In this document: piece after piece, positions 29,688-37,930 of the stretch
Layout: the number at the start of each line of letters is the position of its first letter
Numbering within the stretch: position 1 is the stretch's first letter
Source: Bacteroidales bacterium
Lineage (GTDB): Bacteria > Bacteroidota > Bacteroidia > Bacteroidales > WCHB1-69
DNA length: 64,000 nucleotides
Direction: 5' to 3'
Assembly (NCBI GenBank): GCA_017540505.1
Contig: JAFYAW010000030.1
Coordinates: 179,040 to 243,039, forward strand
Made by a program: the position numbers and the translations under genes
The notes under the pieces: generated by a model
Told to the model about the DNA's origin: nothing
What the model saw: only the letters and a program-made list of their open reading frames with translations
Databases searched by the model: none

Positions 29688-29695
29688 TATTTTTG
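29688..29695 (+). promoter_or_regulatory. -7 promoter element for tRNA-Ala
   Basis: TATTTTTG, 16 nt upstream of the mature tRNA 5' end. Confidence 0.65.
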
Positions 29696-29711
29696 CGGCC
29701 TCAAAACAAAC

Positions 29712-29788
29712 GGGGCATTAGCTCAGTTGGCTAGAGTGTCTGACTGGCAGTCAGGAGGTCACGGGTCCGACTCCCGTATGCTCCACCA
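29712..29788 (+). tRNA. tRNA-Ala (anticodon GGC), CCA encoded
   Basis: 77 nt including the encoded CCA. The acceptor stem (GGGGCAT with ATGCTCC) contains the G3-U70 pair that marks alanine tRNAs. The D arm is GCTC...GAGT, the anticodon stem TCTGA/TCAGG encloses CTGGCAG (anticodon GGC, reads GCC and GCU), and the T stem is ACGGG/CCCGT. The T loop reads TCCGACT, so position 55 is C rather than the usual T. It has its own promoter and terminator. Confidence 0.95.
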
Positions 29789-29790
29789 AA

Positions 29791-29828
29791 ACAAGCACTT
29801 GCTTTACGCGGGTGCTTGTTTTTTTTTT
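29791..29828 (+). terminator. Rho-independent terminator after tRNA-Ala
   Basis: ACAAGCAC at 29791-29798 pairs with GTGCTTGT at 29812-29819, followed by a run of ten T. The next promoter starts two bases after the T run. Confidence 0.85.
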
Positions 29829-29829
29829 G

Positions 29830-29837
29830 TATCTTTG
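29830..29837 (+). promoter_or_regulatory. -7 promoter element for the THUMP methyltransferase
   Basis: TATCTTTG, 18 nt before the ATG at 29856. It rules out the long in-frame extension that reads through the tRNA. Confidence 0.65.
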
Positions 29838-29855
29838 CCGTCTCAAAAGAAACCT

Positions 29856-31022
29856 ATGGAGGATACACAATATTTTGTAGCAAAGACTTTTGCGGGTATC
29901 GAGCCGGTGCTGGCCGACGAGCTGGCGCGTTTAGGCGCCCGCAACTGCCGCATCATGAGCCGTGCCGTGGCCTTCGAGGGCGACATGGATATGATGTACC
30001 GCGCCAACTATTTCTGCCGTTGCGCGTTGCGCATCCTTTGGCGGCAGAAGACGTTCACCTTCCAGAATAACCGACAATACTACGAGGAGATTTTCGATTT
30101 TCCCGCCGAGAAGTTCCTGCGTCGTGATGGCACGATGGCTGTGCACACCACCTGCGCTGACACCATCTTCAAAACGCCCCTGTTCGCCTCCGTGCTGGCC
30201 AAAGATGCCATCTGCGACCGATTTCGCGACCTTTATGACGAACGTCCGGATGTGGATCGCGAGAATCCGGATGTTCAATTCCATCTGCATATTTTCCGCA
30301 ACGAGGCTCAATTGTTCGTGGACAGCTCCGGCGAATCGCTGCACAAGCGCGGCTACAAGGTGCGCAACCATCCGGCCCCCATCAACGAGGTGGTGGCCGC
30401 TGCCATGATTGCGATGAGCGGATGGCACGGGGAGTGCGACTTCATCGACCCCATGTGCGGCGGCGCAACCCTGCCGATTGAGGCTGCCATGACCGCTCTC
30501 AACATCCCTGCCGGATTCTATCGTCGCGAATACGGCTTCCTGCACTGGAAAAACTTTGACCAGGAATCCTGGAACCGGATACGTAAGGAGGCAAGGATTG
30601 CCGAAGATGTGGACATCAACTTCTACGCCTCCGACATCAACCCCCGATTCCTTGACATCGCCCGCGAGAACATCCGTCGGGCCCGCCTGCAGGATTTCAT
30701 CATGCTGGAAAAATGCGACGCATTCCGTTTCAAGCCCCAGCGGGTGCCGGCTTTGGTGATGATGAATCCCCCTTACGGCGAGCGCTTGGAGGTGGGTGAC
30801 ATTGAGGCTTTCTATAGCAATATCGGCAGCGCATTGAAATACAATTTTTCCGGCTGTCGTGCGTTTGTCATCAGTTCGGACCTGCAAGCGCTCAAGAGGG
30901 TGGGGCTGAAGCCCAGCACGAAGGCCACGCTCTACAATGGCCCGCTGGAATGTCGGTTCTTGGGTTATGAGCTGTTTGAGGGCGACCGCAAACACCATAT
31001 TATTAATAAGAAACAATCGTAA
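29856..31022 (+). CDS. THUMP-domain class I RNA methyltransferase (RlmL/YpsC-like)
   Basis: 388 residues. An N-terminal ferredoxin-like plus THUMP region (1-160) precedes a Rossmann methyltransferase with DPMCGGATLPIEAAM and the catalytic motif NPPYGERL. This is the family of E. coli RlmL and B. subtilis YpsC, which make m2G2445 in 23S rRNA; the RlmK half of the E. coli fusion is absent. The PorV-like gene begins one base after its stop, so they share a message. Confidence 0.87.
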   Translation: MEDTQYFVAKTFAGIEPVLADELARLGARNCRIMSRAVAFEGDMDMMYRANYFCRCALRILWRQKTFTFQNNRQYYEEIFDFPAEKFLRRDGTMAVHTTCADTIFKTPLFASVLAKDAICDRFRDLYDERPDVDRENPDVQFHLHIFRNEAQLFVDSSGESLHKRGYKVRNHPAPINEVVAAAMIAMSGWHGECDFIDPMCGGATLPIEAAMTALNIPAGFYRREYGFLHWKNFDQESWNRIRKEARIAEDVDINFYASDINPRFLDIARENIRRARLQDFIMLEKCDAFRFKPQRVPALVMMNPPYGERLEVGDIEAFYSNIGSALKYNFSGCRAFVISSDLQALKRVGLKPSTKATLYNGPLECRFLGYELFEGDRKHHIINKKQS

Positions 31023-31023
31023 C

Positions 31024-32127
31024 ATGAGACAACGGCTGCTGATAATGCTTCTGACATTCCTCGTCTGGTCGGCTGGCGCACAGTCGAAATACAGCAACGA
31101 GTTCCTCTCCTTAGGCATCGGGGCGCGGGGGCTGGCCATGGCCAACACTTTATGCGCCACCGCCGACGACGTAACCGCCGCCTACTGGAATCCCGCCGGC
31201 CTGAGCAGGATGGACAAGCCTTACCAGCTGTCGCTGATGCATGCCGAGTACTTCGCCGGCATCGCCAAATACGATTACGGCGGCGTTGCGGCACGCATCG
31301 ACAACCACTCCTCTGTGGCGTTGTCATATATCCGTTTCGGGGTGGACAACATCATGAACACCACCGAACTTATTGATGCACAGGGCAATGTGGATTACGA
31401 CCGTATCACCTATTTCTCCGCCGCCGACAATGCCGTGCTGCTCAGCTACGCCTACGCTTTCGAAAAGGTGCCCGGACTCTCCGTGGGTGCCAACGCGAAG
31501 ATCATCCAACGGGGCATCGGCAAGTTCGCGCGTGCGTGGGGGTTCGGACTGGACTTCGGATTGCAGTACGAGCGCAAAGGCTGGCAGGCCGGTGCCATGC
31601 TTCGCGACGGCACCTCCACCTTCAATGCCTGGTCGTACCAGCTCTCGGACGCCGTTATCGACGTCTTCCACCAGACCGGCAACGAGATTCCGGAAAACGG
31701 GCTGGAGCTCACCCTGCCCGCGCTCCTCTTGGGCGGGGCCAAGTACGTGGACTTTGGCAAAGGATTCAACGCCACCTTCGCGCTGGGGTTGGACTGCACC
31801 TTTGACGGACATCGCAACACGCTTATCCATAGCAAGGTCTTCAGTGCCGACCCGCATTTCGGCATGGAGTTCGGATATAAGAAAATCGTCGCTTTGCGGG
31901 CGGGTATCGGCAATTTCCAGCAGGAGCCGGACTTTGACGGCAAGCGCAAGACCACCCTGCAGATCAATCTTGGGGTGGGGGTGTGCATCAAGCAGATTGT
32001 CAGCATCGACTATGCGTTTACAGATCTGGGCAACCTCTCCATCGCCCAATATTCGCACGTGGTCTCGTTACGCGTAGCATTGGACCGTTATAAAAAAGAC
32101 AAAAGCAACAATACGCAAACACAGTAA
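31024..32127 (+). CDS. PorV/PorQ-family outer-membrane protein
   Basis: 367 residues with a signal peptide (1-19, ending SAGAQ). The start of the mature chain, FLSLGIGARGLAMANT and TAAYWNPAGLSRM, is the hallmark of the PorV/PorQ/UPF0164 group related to FadL barrels. PorV shuttles T9SS cargo at the outer membrane and PorQ helps its attachment; which one this is cannot be told. The gene is between an rRNA methyltransferase (1-bp gap) and deoC (19-bp gap), an unrelated set likely grouped only by transcription. Confidence 0.8.
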   Translation: MRQRLLIMLLTFLVWSAGAQSKYSNEFLSLGIGARGLAMANTLCATADDVTAAYWNPAGLSRMDKPYQLSLMHAEYFAGIAKYDYGGVAARIDNHSSVALSYIRFGVDNIMNTTELIDAQGNVDYDRITYFSAADNAVLLSYAYAFEKVPGLSVGANAKIIQRGIGKFARAWGFGLDFGLQYERKGWQAGAMLRDGTSTFNAWSYQLSDAVIDVFHQTGNEIPENGLELTLPALLLGGAKYVDFGKGFNATFALGLDCTFDGHRNTLIHSKVFSADPHFGMEFGYKKIVALRAGIGNFQQEPDFDGKRKTTLQINLGVGVCIKQIVSIDYAFTDLGNLSIAQYSHVVSLRVALDRYKKDKSNNTQTQ

Positions 32128-32146
32128 CCATCAAAAATACATCATT

Positions 32147-33004
32147 ATGTCAGAAACCAAATCATTTACATTGGAGGATTATCCGTACAACGAAGAACAA
32201 TTGGCCAAGCGTCTCGCCGGACTTTCCACCCAGGAGATGTCCTATATGGATGAACAAGCCGCATACCGATATATATTAAGTAGTATAGACCTGACCACGT
32301 TGGAGGGCAGCGACAACCGGCAGACGGTGGTGACGCTTTGCAAGAAGGCGCAGGCTTTTTACAACCCGCAACGCCAGGTGCCGAGCACGGCGGCGGTGTG
32401 TGTATATCCGCCTTTCGTGGCCATCGCCAAGGAGGAGTTGAAGGGCACGGACATCCGCGTGGCCTCTGTGGCGGGTGCCTTCCCCGCGGGCCAGTCGCCC
32501 ATTGAGATCAAGGTGGCCGAGGTACGCTATGCCGTCCATGAGGGTGCCGATGAGATTGACATGGTGATTTCCCGGGGCAAATTCCTTGAGGGCCACTATC
32601 AGGAGGTTTACGATGAAATCCGCGCCATCCGCGAGGCCTGTCCGAACGCATCGCTCAAGGTCATTTTAGAAACCGGCGAGCTGAAAACCCCGCAAAACAT
32701 CTACAAAGCATCACAGATTGCCATTGCTGCGGGTGCGGACTTCATCAAGACATCCACCGGGAAAATCGCGGTGAACGCCACTCCTGAAGCCTTCCTGATC
32801 ATGATGGATGCCATCAAACGGCACCATAAGGAGACGGGGAAGATGGTCGGCATCAAGGCCGCCGGCGGCATCTCCGATCCTGACGACGCGCTCCGATATG
32901 TGAACCTCCTCACCGCCGTTTTGGGTAAGGATTGGCTCTCAAAACGTTACTTCCGGATAGGTGCCAGCCGCCTTGCCAACCGCGTTTTTGAGAAAATCAA
33001 ATAA
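32147..33004 (+). CDS. deoC: Deoxyribose-phosphate aldolase
   Basis: 285 residues. The Schiff-base lysine is in DFIKTSTGK and the second active lysine in VGIKAAGGI; EIDMVISRG carries the proton relay Asp. It splits 2-deoxyribose 5-phosphate to glyceraldehyde 3-phosphate and acetaldehyde in nucleoside catabolism. At 285 it has about 30 extra N-terminal residues compared with the short bacterial form. Confidence 0.93.
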   Translation: MSETKSFTLEDYPYNEEQLAKRLAGLSTQEMSYMDEQAAYRYILSSIDLTTLEGSDNRQTVVTLCKKAQAFYNPQRQVPSTAAVCVYPPFVAIAKEELKGTDIRVASVAGAFPAGQSPIEIKVAEVRYAVHEGADEIDMVISRGKFLEGHYQEVYDEIRAIREACPNASLKVILETGELKTPQNIYKASQIAIAAGADFIKTSTGKIAVNATPEAFLIMMDAIKRHHKETGKMVGIKAAGGISDPDDALRYVNLLTAVLGKDWLSKRYFRIGASRLANRVFEKIK

Positions 33005-33043
33005 AAATTTTTCGTAAATGGTGGATTGTGAACAAAATAATTG

Positions 33044-33051
33044 TATTTTTG
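33044..33051 (+). promoter_or_regulatory. -7 promoter element for HU
   Basis: TATTTTTG, 51 nt upstream of the ATG at 33103. Confidence 0.65.
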
Positions 33052-33102
33052 CACCCCCAAAAAATAGAAACATTTAGTATTAACAATTAAAACATTAAAG
33101 TT

Positions 33103-33387
33103 ATGACGAAAGCTGATATCGTTAATGAAATTTCCAACAAAACTGGATTCGACAAGAACAGTGTTCAAACCATCGTTGAAGTGTTCATGTCAAGTGTAAA
33201 GAGCTCCATGGTGGGCGGTGAGAATGTTTATCTGAGAGGCTTCGGCAGCTTCATCATCAAACAAAGAGCCCAGAAGACGGCCCGTAACATCTCCAAGAAA
33301 GAGACCATCACCATCCCGGCTCACAACATTCCCGCTTTCAAACCTTGCAAGACTTTCGTTAACGCCGTCAAGAAATCCACAAAATAA
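33103..33387 (+). CDS. HU-family DNA-binding protein
   Basis: 94 residues. MTKADIVNEISNKTGFDKNSV at the start, VYLRGFGSFIIKQRAQKTARN in the arm region and IPAHNIPAFKPCKTFVNAV at the end fit HU/IHF. It bends DNA and compacts the nucleoid. It opens a short cluster with the tiny basic protein and RNase G/E. Confidence 0.95.
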   Translation: MTKADIVNEISNKTGFDKNSVQTIVEVFMSSVKSSMVGGENVYLRGFGSFIIKQRAQKTARNISKKETITIPAHNIPAFKPCKTFVNAVKKSTK

Positions 33388-33409
33388 CAAACTTTAAAAT
33401 CTTCTAATT

Positions 33410-33499
33410 ATGCCAAGCGGTAAGAAAAGAAAGAGACATAAAATGTCCACTCATAAAAGAAAAAAACGTCTGAGAAAGAACAGACATAAAAACAAATAG
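33410..33499 (+). CDS. AURKAIP1/COX24-domain small basic protein
   Basis: 29 residues: MPSGKKRKRHKMSTHKRKKR then LRKNRHKNK. Nearly two thirds Lys, Arg and His. This matches the very small proteins annotated AURKAIP1/COX24-domain in Bacteroidetes and resembles the mitochondrial ribosomal protein mS38, so a small ribosomal subunit component is the likely role. It lies 22 nt after HU and before RNase G/E. Confidence 0.85.
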   Translation: MPSGKKRKRHKMSTHKRKKRLRKNRHKNK

Positions 33500-33519
33500 T
33501 CTTTTATGAGTTCAATTAG

Positions 33520-33565
33520 AATGAAAACTAAATGAAACGCGAACGCGCTTTGTTTAGTTTTCATT
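33520..33565 (+). promoter_or_regulatory. Long hairpin in the leader of RNase G/E
   Basis: AATGAAAACTAAA at 33520-33532 pairs perfectly with TTTAGTTTTCATT at 33553-33565; the loop contains a further CGCG-AA-CGCG stem. GTTTT follows. It sits 20 nt before the RNase start at 33586 and could be a terminator for the upstream genes, a processing site or an autoregulatory target of RNase G/E. An upstream in-frame ATG at 33532 is buried in the stem, which favours 33586. Confidence 0.7.
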
Positions 33566-33585
33566 GTTTTATAACCCCCACACCC

Positions 33586-35166
33586 ATGAGTGAAACTGAA
33601 ATTACGAAAGAAATCATACTGACCTCCCACGCCAACGAGGTGCAGGTGGCCCTTCTCGAGGACAAGAAGCTAGTGGAAATCCACTCTGAGAAGGCCTCCA
33701 TGCAGTTCTCGGTCGGTGACATTTACCTTGGAAAAGTGCGGAAAATCATGCCGGGACTGAACGCCGCCTTCGTCGATGTGGGCAGCGAGAAGGACGCCTT
33801 CCTGCACTATCTGGATCTGGGCGTCAATGCCCGCACCATCAACGCCTTCGTCAGTCAGGCCATCACCACTGGAAAGCGCAGTATCAGCCGGGTGCAATAC
33901 CTTGAAGAGGTGCCTAAAAACGGCAAAATTAGCGACGTGCTTACCTCCGGGCAACAAATTATGGTGCAGGTGGCCAAAGAGCCCATCTCCACCAAGGGCC
34001 CACGCATCACGACGGAGGTCTCCTTTGCCGGACGATACCTCGTGCTCGTCCCCTTTGGCGACAAGGTCTCCGTATCGCAGAAAATCCGGAACTCCGCCGA
34101 GCGCAAACGTCTCAAGAGCATGATGCAGGGGATACGCCCCCGCAATTTCGGCATCATCATCCGTACCGTTGCCGAGAACAAAAGTTTAGAGGAGCTCTCC
34201 GCCGACCTTGACTCCCTGCGCTACAAGTGGGACACCGCCGTGGAGAACCTTTTCGCCTCCAAGGCCCCCATGCGCATCATCCAGGAGATGGACTGCATCT
34301 CATCCATCCTGCGCGACATGCTCAACGACTCCTTCCAGTCCATCTATGTGGACACCCCGGAAGCATACAAGGAGGTGAAAAACCTCTTGCACAAATATTC
34401 GCCCGAGAAGGAGGACATCCTGAAGCTGTACAAGGAAAAACAGCCCATCTTTGAGCATTTCAACGTTGCCAAGCAGATCAAAAGCTCCTTCGGGAAGGTG
34501 GTGACCGTCAAGAACGGAGTTTATCTGATCATAGAGCACACCGAGGCCATGCACGTCATCGACGTCAACAGCGGCAACCGGGTGAAGTCGAACCAGACAC
34601 CCGAGCAGAACGCCCTGAACACCAATATGATTGCCGCTGCCGAGATTGCCCGCCAGCTGCGTTTGCGGGATATGGGCGGCATCATCACCATCGACTTTGT
34701 GGACCTCCATGACGCACGCAACAAAGTGGAGCTCAACAAGGCCATGACCGAGTTTATGCGGAACGACAAGGCCAAGCATACCATTTTGCCCCTCAACAAG
34801 TTCTGCCTCATGCAGATCACCCGTCAGCGTGTGCGTCAGGCCACCATCATCGAGACCACCGAGCAATGCCCTACCTGCAAGGGCACCGGCAAGATAAAAC
34901 CGCCCATCCTGATTGAGGATGAGTTGGATAACACGTTGGAGTTCTTGTTCGACAAGCAGCAGGAATCCAAAATCACCATCATGCTGCATCCGTTTGTGTA
35001 TGCCCATTTGAAACATGGTTTCCCCTCCATTCTGATGAAATGGCGGTGGAAATACAAGAAAAGAATACGCCTCGTGGCCAACCAGAGCTACTCGCTGTTC
35101 GAGCACCATTTCTTCAACGCCAACATGGATGAAATCATCCTCTGGAACGAACCCGCCAGCGAATAA
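33586..35166 (+). CDS. rng: Ribonuclease G/E family endoribonuclease
   Basis: 526 residues from ATG 33586 (MSETEITKEIILTSHANE). S1 RNA-binding domain about 38-130 (GDIYLGKVRKIMPGLNAAFVDVG), 5'-sensor region, then DNase I-like catalytic domain with metal-binding Asp326 (HVIDVNSGNR) and Asp370 (ITIDFVDL), 44 apart, close to E. coli RNase E (303/346). The zinc-link is Cys428-Cys431 (CPTCKGTGK). No long C-terminal scaffold, so RNase G-like in length. Role: rRNA maturation and mRNA turnover. recX follows after 21 nt. Confidence 0.92.
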   Translation: MSETEITKEIILTSHANEVQVALLEDKKLVEIHSEKASMQFSVGDIYLGKVRKIMPGLNAAFVDVGSEKDAFLHYLDLGVNARTINAFVSQAITTGKRSISRVQYLEEVPKNGKISDVLTSGQQIMVQVAKEPISTKGPRITTEVSFAGRYLVLVPFGDKVSVSQKIRNSAERKRLKSMMQGIRPRNFGIIIRTVAENKSLEELSADLDSLRYKWDTAVENLFASKAPMRIIQEMDCISSILRDMLNDSFQSIYVDTPEAYKEVKNLLHKYSPEKEDILKLYKEKQPIFEHFNVAKQIKSSFGKVVTVKNGVYLIIEHTEAMHVIDVNSGNRVKSNQTPEQNALNTNMIAAAEIARQLRLRDMGGIITIDFVDLHDARNKVELNKAMTEFMRNDKAKHTILPLNKFCLMQITRQRVRQATIIETTEQCPTCKGTGKIKPPILIEDELDNTLEFLFDKQQESKITIMLHPFVYAHLKHGFPSILMKWRWKYKKRIRLVANQSYSLFEHHFFNANMDEIILWNEPASE

Positions 35167-35187
35167 AACCTTAATATAAAAACTGTT

Positions 35188-35628
35188 ATGGACGTACCTT
35201 CCGATATTATGACCAAAATGGAACGCTACTGCGCTTTCCAGGAGCGTTGCGAGCAGGAGGTTCGCAACAAGCTCCGCGAAACGCCCATCTCCACCGCCCA
35301 GCGTGACGAGATTGTCCGCCGCCTGAAGGAGCATGACTTCCTGAACGAGCAACGCTTCATTGAGACGTTTATCCGAAGCAAGCTCCATGACCAATGGGGA
35401 AAACTGAAAATCAGAGAAGGCCTCTATCAGAAGGGAGCCGACTCCTCCCTGCTTCAGGAGGCGATAAACGCCATTGACGAGGAGGAATATGCGCAAGTTT
35501 TGCAAGACGCCATCGAGAAATGGAATCGCCTGCATCCAGCAGATGCCGACAACCGCAACAAAATCCTGCACGGACTGTTGACAAAAGGTTTTGAGGTGGG
35601 CGAGATCCTGAATGCCTTGCAACGATGA
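35188..35628 (+). CDS. recX: RecX-family regulatory protein
   Basis: 146 residues of helical repeats: MERYCAFQERCEQEVRNKL, IVRRLKEHDFLNEQRFIETFIRSKLHDQWGKLKI and ILHGLLTKGFEVGEILNAL. RecX limits RecA filament growth. recA is not adjacent. Terminator follows closely. Confidence 0.85.
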   Translation: MDVPSDIMTKMERYCAFQERCEQEVRNKLRETPISTAQRDEIVRRLKEHDFLNEQRFIETFIRSKLHDQWGKLKIREGLYQKGADSSLLQEAINAIDEEEYAQVLQDAIEKWNRLHPADADNRNKILHGLLTKGFEVGEILNALQR

Positions 35629-35633
35629 CAATA

Positions 35634-35676
35634 AAATGGTTAGGGATGCGCAACGTGCGACCCTAACCATTTCATC
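35634..35676 (+). terminator. Rho-independent terminator after recX
   Basis: AAATGGTTAGGG at 35634-35645 pairs perfectly with CCCTAACCATTT at 35661-35672. Confidence 0.8.
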
Positions 35677-35729
35677 TTCAACTTTTACAACATATTACAA
35701 ACATTATAAACTAAAAAAATAATCCCCTT

Positions 35730-36816
35730 ATGACCACAAACGACCAGATTAAAGAACTCCGTAGCAGGCTCGGTGAGCTAAGGAGGTATCTTTGACATCG
35801 ACGGGAAGAAAAACGAAATAGCCGACAAAGAACTCATCACGCAACAGGACGGATTCTGGGATGACCCGAAATCCGCCGAAAAGCTGTTGCGTGAAATCAG
35901 TGCCATAAAATCCTGGGTGTCCGATTACGAAAAGGCTGACGAGGAGTGGGACGAGTTGAGTGTGATCAACGAGTTTTTCCAAGCTGGAGACGCCACGGAA
36001 TCGGAATTGGATGAGGCCTATCAAAAGGTGTTGAAATCCGTTGAGACATTGGAATTCCGTAACATGATGCGCGACGAGGAGGACTCGTTGAACGTCATCA
36101 TCAACATCAACTCGGGCGCGGGCGGCACGGAGAGCTGCGACTGGGCGGAGATGCTCCTACGTATGTACACGCGCTGGGCGGAACGCAACAACTACAGCAT
36201 CAAGCTGTTGGACAGGCAGGAGGGGGATGTGGTCGGCATCAAGTCCGTATCCATCGAATTGGACGGGCCGTACGCCTACGGGTATTTGAAGAGCGAAATC
36301 GGCGTACATCGTCTGGTGCGGCTCTCGCCCTTTGATGCGGCCAACCGTCGGCACACCACCTTCGCATCCGTCTTCGCCTATCCGGTCATCAACGATGACA
36401 TTGTCATCGAGGTCAATCCGGCGGACATCAGCTGGGACACCTACCGGTCGTCGGGACATGGCGGACAAAACGTCAACAAAGTGGAAACCGCTGTGCGTCT
36501 GCACCATCATCCGTCGGGCATCATCGTGGAGTGCCAGGTCACCCGCTCGCAGATACAGAACCGCGAGATGGCCATGCGCATGCTGAAATCCCGTCTCTAC
36601 CAGATCGAATTGGAGCGCAAAAGGGAGAAGCTTGCTGACATCGAGCAGACCAAGAAGAAGATAGAGTGGGGGAGCCAGATCCGGAGCTACGTCCTGCAGC
36701 CTTACAAGATGGTGAAAGACCTGCGAACAGGCTGTGAAACCTCCAATGTGAACGCCGTTTTGGACGGTGAAATCGACGACTTCATCAAGGCCTATCTGAT
36801 GTCGGCCAATTGTTGA
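35730..36816 (+). CDS. prfB: Peptide chain release factor 2 with programmed +1 frameshift
   Basis: The zero frame opens at ATG 35730 and hits TGA at 35793 after 21 codons. The stop is preceded by CTT and by AGGAGG at 35781-35786, the standard RF2 shift site (AGGAGGTATCTTTGAC). Ribosomes pausing at the in-frame TGA slip +1 and resume at GAC 35794, giving about 361 residues. Downstream features: the SPFD tripeptide region ([17 protein letters not shown]) that reads UGA and UAA, and GGQ at 244-246 ([14 protein letters not shown]). The shift makes RF2 limit its own synthesis. Annotating from 35887 alone would miss the N-terminus. Confidence 0.96.
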
Positions 36817-36858
36817 TAATTGGTAACAAGTTTTTTTGCATAATAGAAAAACTGTCAT

Positions 36859-36866
36859 TACTTTTG
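36859..36866 (+). promoter_or_regulatory. -7 promoter element for prs
   Basis: TACTTTTG, 45 nt upstream of the ATG at 36912. Confidence 0.65.
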
Positions 36867-36911
36867 CAGTACGTCTATTCAAAACCTTAAATACACAAAT
36901 TACAACAAGTT

Positions 36912-37844
36912 ATGAACCAAGATTACGTTTTAGTGGCGGGGCGTTCAAACCCTGAACTCGCCAAACGCATTGCCGAGCACCTGAAGAAGGACCTTTTCCC
37001 GGTGGACATTCTCCAATTCAAGGACGGCGAGATCCAAGTCTATTTCAACGACACGATTCGCGGCAAGGACGTGTTCATCATCCAGCCCACCTTCTCGCCC
37101 GCCGACAACATCATCGAGTTGCTGATCACCATTGATGCAGCCAAGCGCGCCTCCGCACGCAACATCATCGCGGTGGTGCCCTATTTCGGCTATGCCCGTC
37201 AGGACCGGAAGGATAAGCCCCGGACCTCCATTGGCGCGAAGCTGATGTGCAATCTGCTGACCGCCGCCGGTGTGAGCCGTATCATCACGATGGACCTTCA
37301 CGCCGACCAGATCCAGGGATTCATCGAAGTGCCCGTGGACCATCTGTTCGCCTCCAACGTCTTCATCCCCTACATCCGCAATCTCAACATGCCGGACATC
37401 TGCATCGCCTCTCCCGACACTGGCGGTACCAAACGCGCCTCCACCTATGCCAAGGCGTTGAACTGCGATTTGGCTATCGGTTACAAACAGCGTGTGAAAC
37501 AGAACGAGGTGGCCTCCCTGCAGATTATCGGTGAGGTCAAAGACAAAGATGTCATCATCGTGGACGACATCATTGACACGGCCGGTACGCTCTGCAAAGC
37601 TGCCGCCCGTATCAAGGAGATGGGAGCCCGCAGCGTACGCGCCATGTGTGCCCACGGCCTCTTCTCTGGTAGCGCCATCCAAAACATCGAGAACTCCGTA
37701 CTGGACGAGGTGCTCGTGACCGACACGATTCCCTTGCGGGCCGAGTGCTCCAAGATCAAACAGATCTCCGTCTCGCAACTCATGGCCGAAGTGATCCAAA
37801 GCGTGATTGAGAACACCTCCATTTCCACCCATTATTACGTATAA
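36912..37844 (+). CDS. prs: Ribose-phosphate pyrophosphokinase
   Basis: 310 residues. FKDGEIQVYFNDTIRGKDVFI, PYFGYARQDRKDKPRTSIGAK, the HADQIQGF loop and the PRPP motif VIIVDDIIDTAGTL are all intact. It makes PRPP from ribose 5-phosphate and ATP for nucleotide, His and Trp synthesis, feeding the pyr genes on the other strand. Own promoter and terminator. Confidence 0.96.
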   Translation: MNQDYVLVAGRSNPELAKRIAEHLKKDLFPVDILQFKDGEIQVYFNDTIRGKDVFIIQPTFSPADNIIELLITIDAAKRASARNIIAVVPYFGYARQDRKDKPRTSIGAKLMCNLLTAAGVSRIITMDLHADQIQGFIEVPVDHLFASNVFIPYIRNLNMPDICIASPDTGGTKRASTYAKALNCDLAIGYKQRVKQNEVASLQIIGEVKDKDVIIVDDIIDTAGTLCKAAARIKEMGARSVRAMCAHGLFSGSAIQNIENSVLDEVLVTDTIPLRAECSKIKQISVSQLMAEVIQSVIENTSISTHYYV

Positions 37845-37870
37845 AAAAAGCTATAAACAGCATACTCTGC

Positions 37871-37916
37871 AAGTCCGATGTTTGACAGCGACAAGCCACA
37901 TCGGACTTTCTTTTAT
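37871..37916 (+). terminator. Rho-independent terminator after prs
   Basis: AAGTCCGATGT at 37871-37881 pairs perfectly with ACATCGGACTT at 37898-37908, followed by TCTTTTATT. Confidence 0.85.
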
Positions 37917-37930
37917 TAATCAAGACCGTC

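Noticed and set aside
29685-29855. N-terminal extension of the THUMP methyltransferase
   Set aside because: It reads through a tRNA gene and a terminator.
29931-31160. 409-codon minus-strand frame opposite the THUMP methyltransferase
   Set aside because: Antisense image of a clear methyltransferase gene; no promoter or domain.
34300-35670. 456-codon open frame on the minus strand opposite RNase G/E and recX
   Set aside because: It mirrors two well-supported genes and has no recognisable domains; long antisense frames are a by-product of codon bias.
37845-37930. Possible TPP riboswitch before thiL
   Set aside because: No CUGAGA or ACCTGA-type conserved blocks; the gap is mostly the prs terminator.
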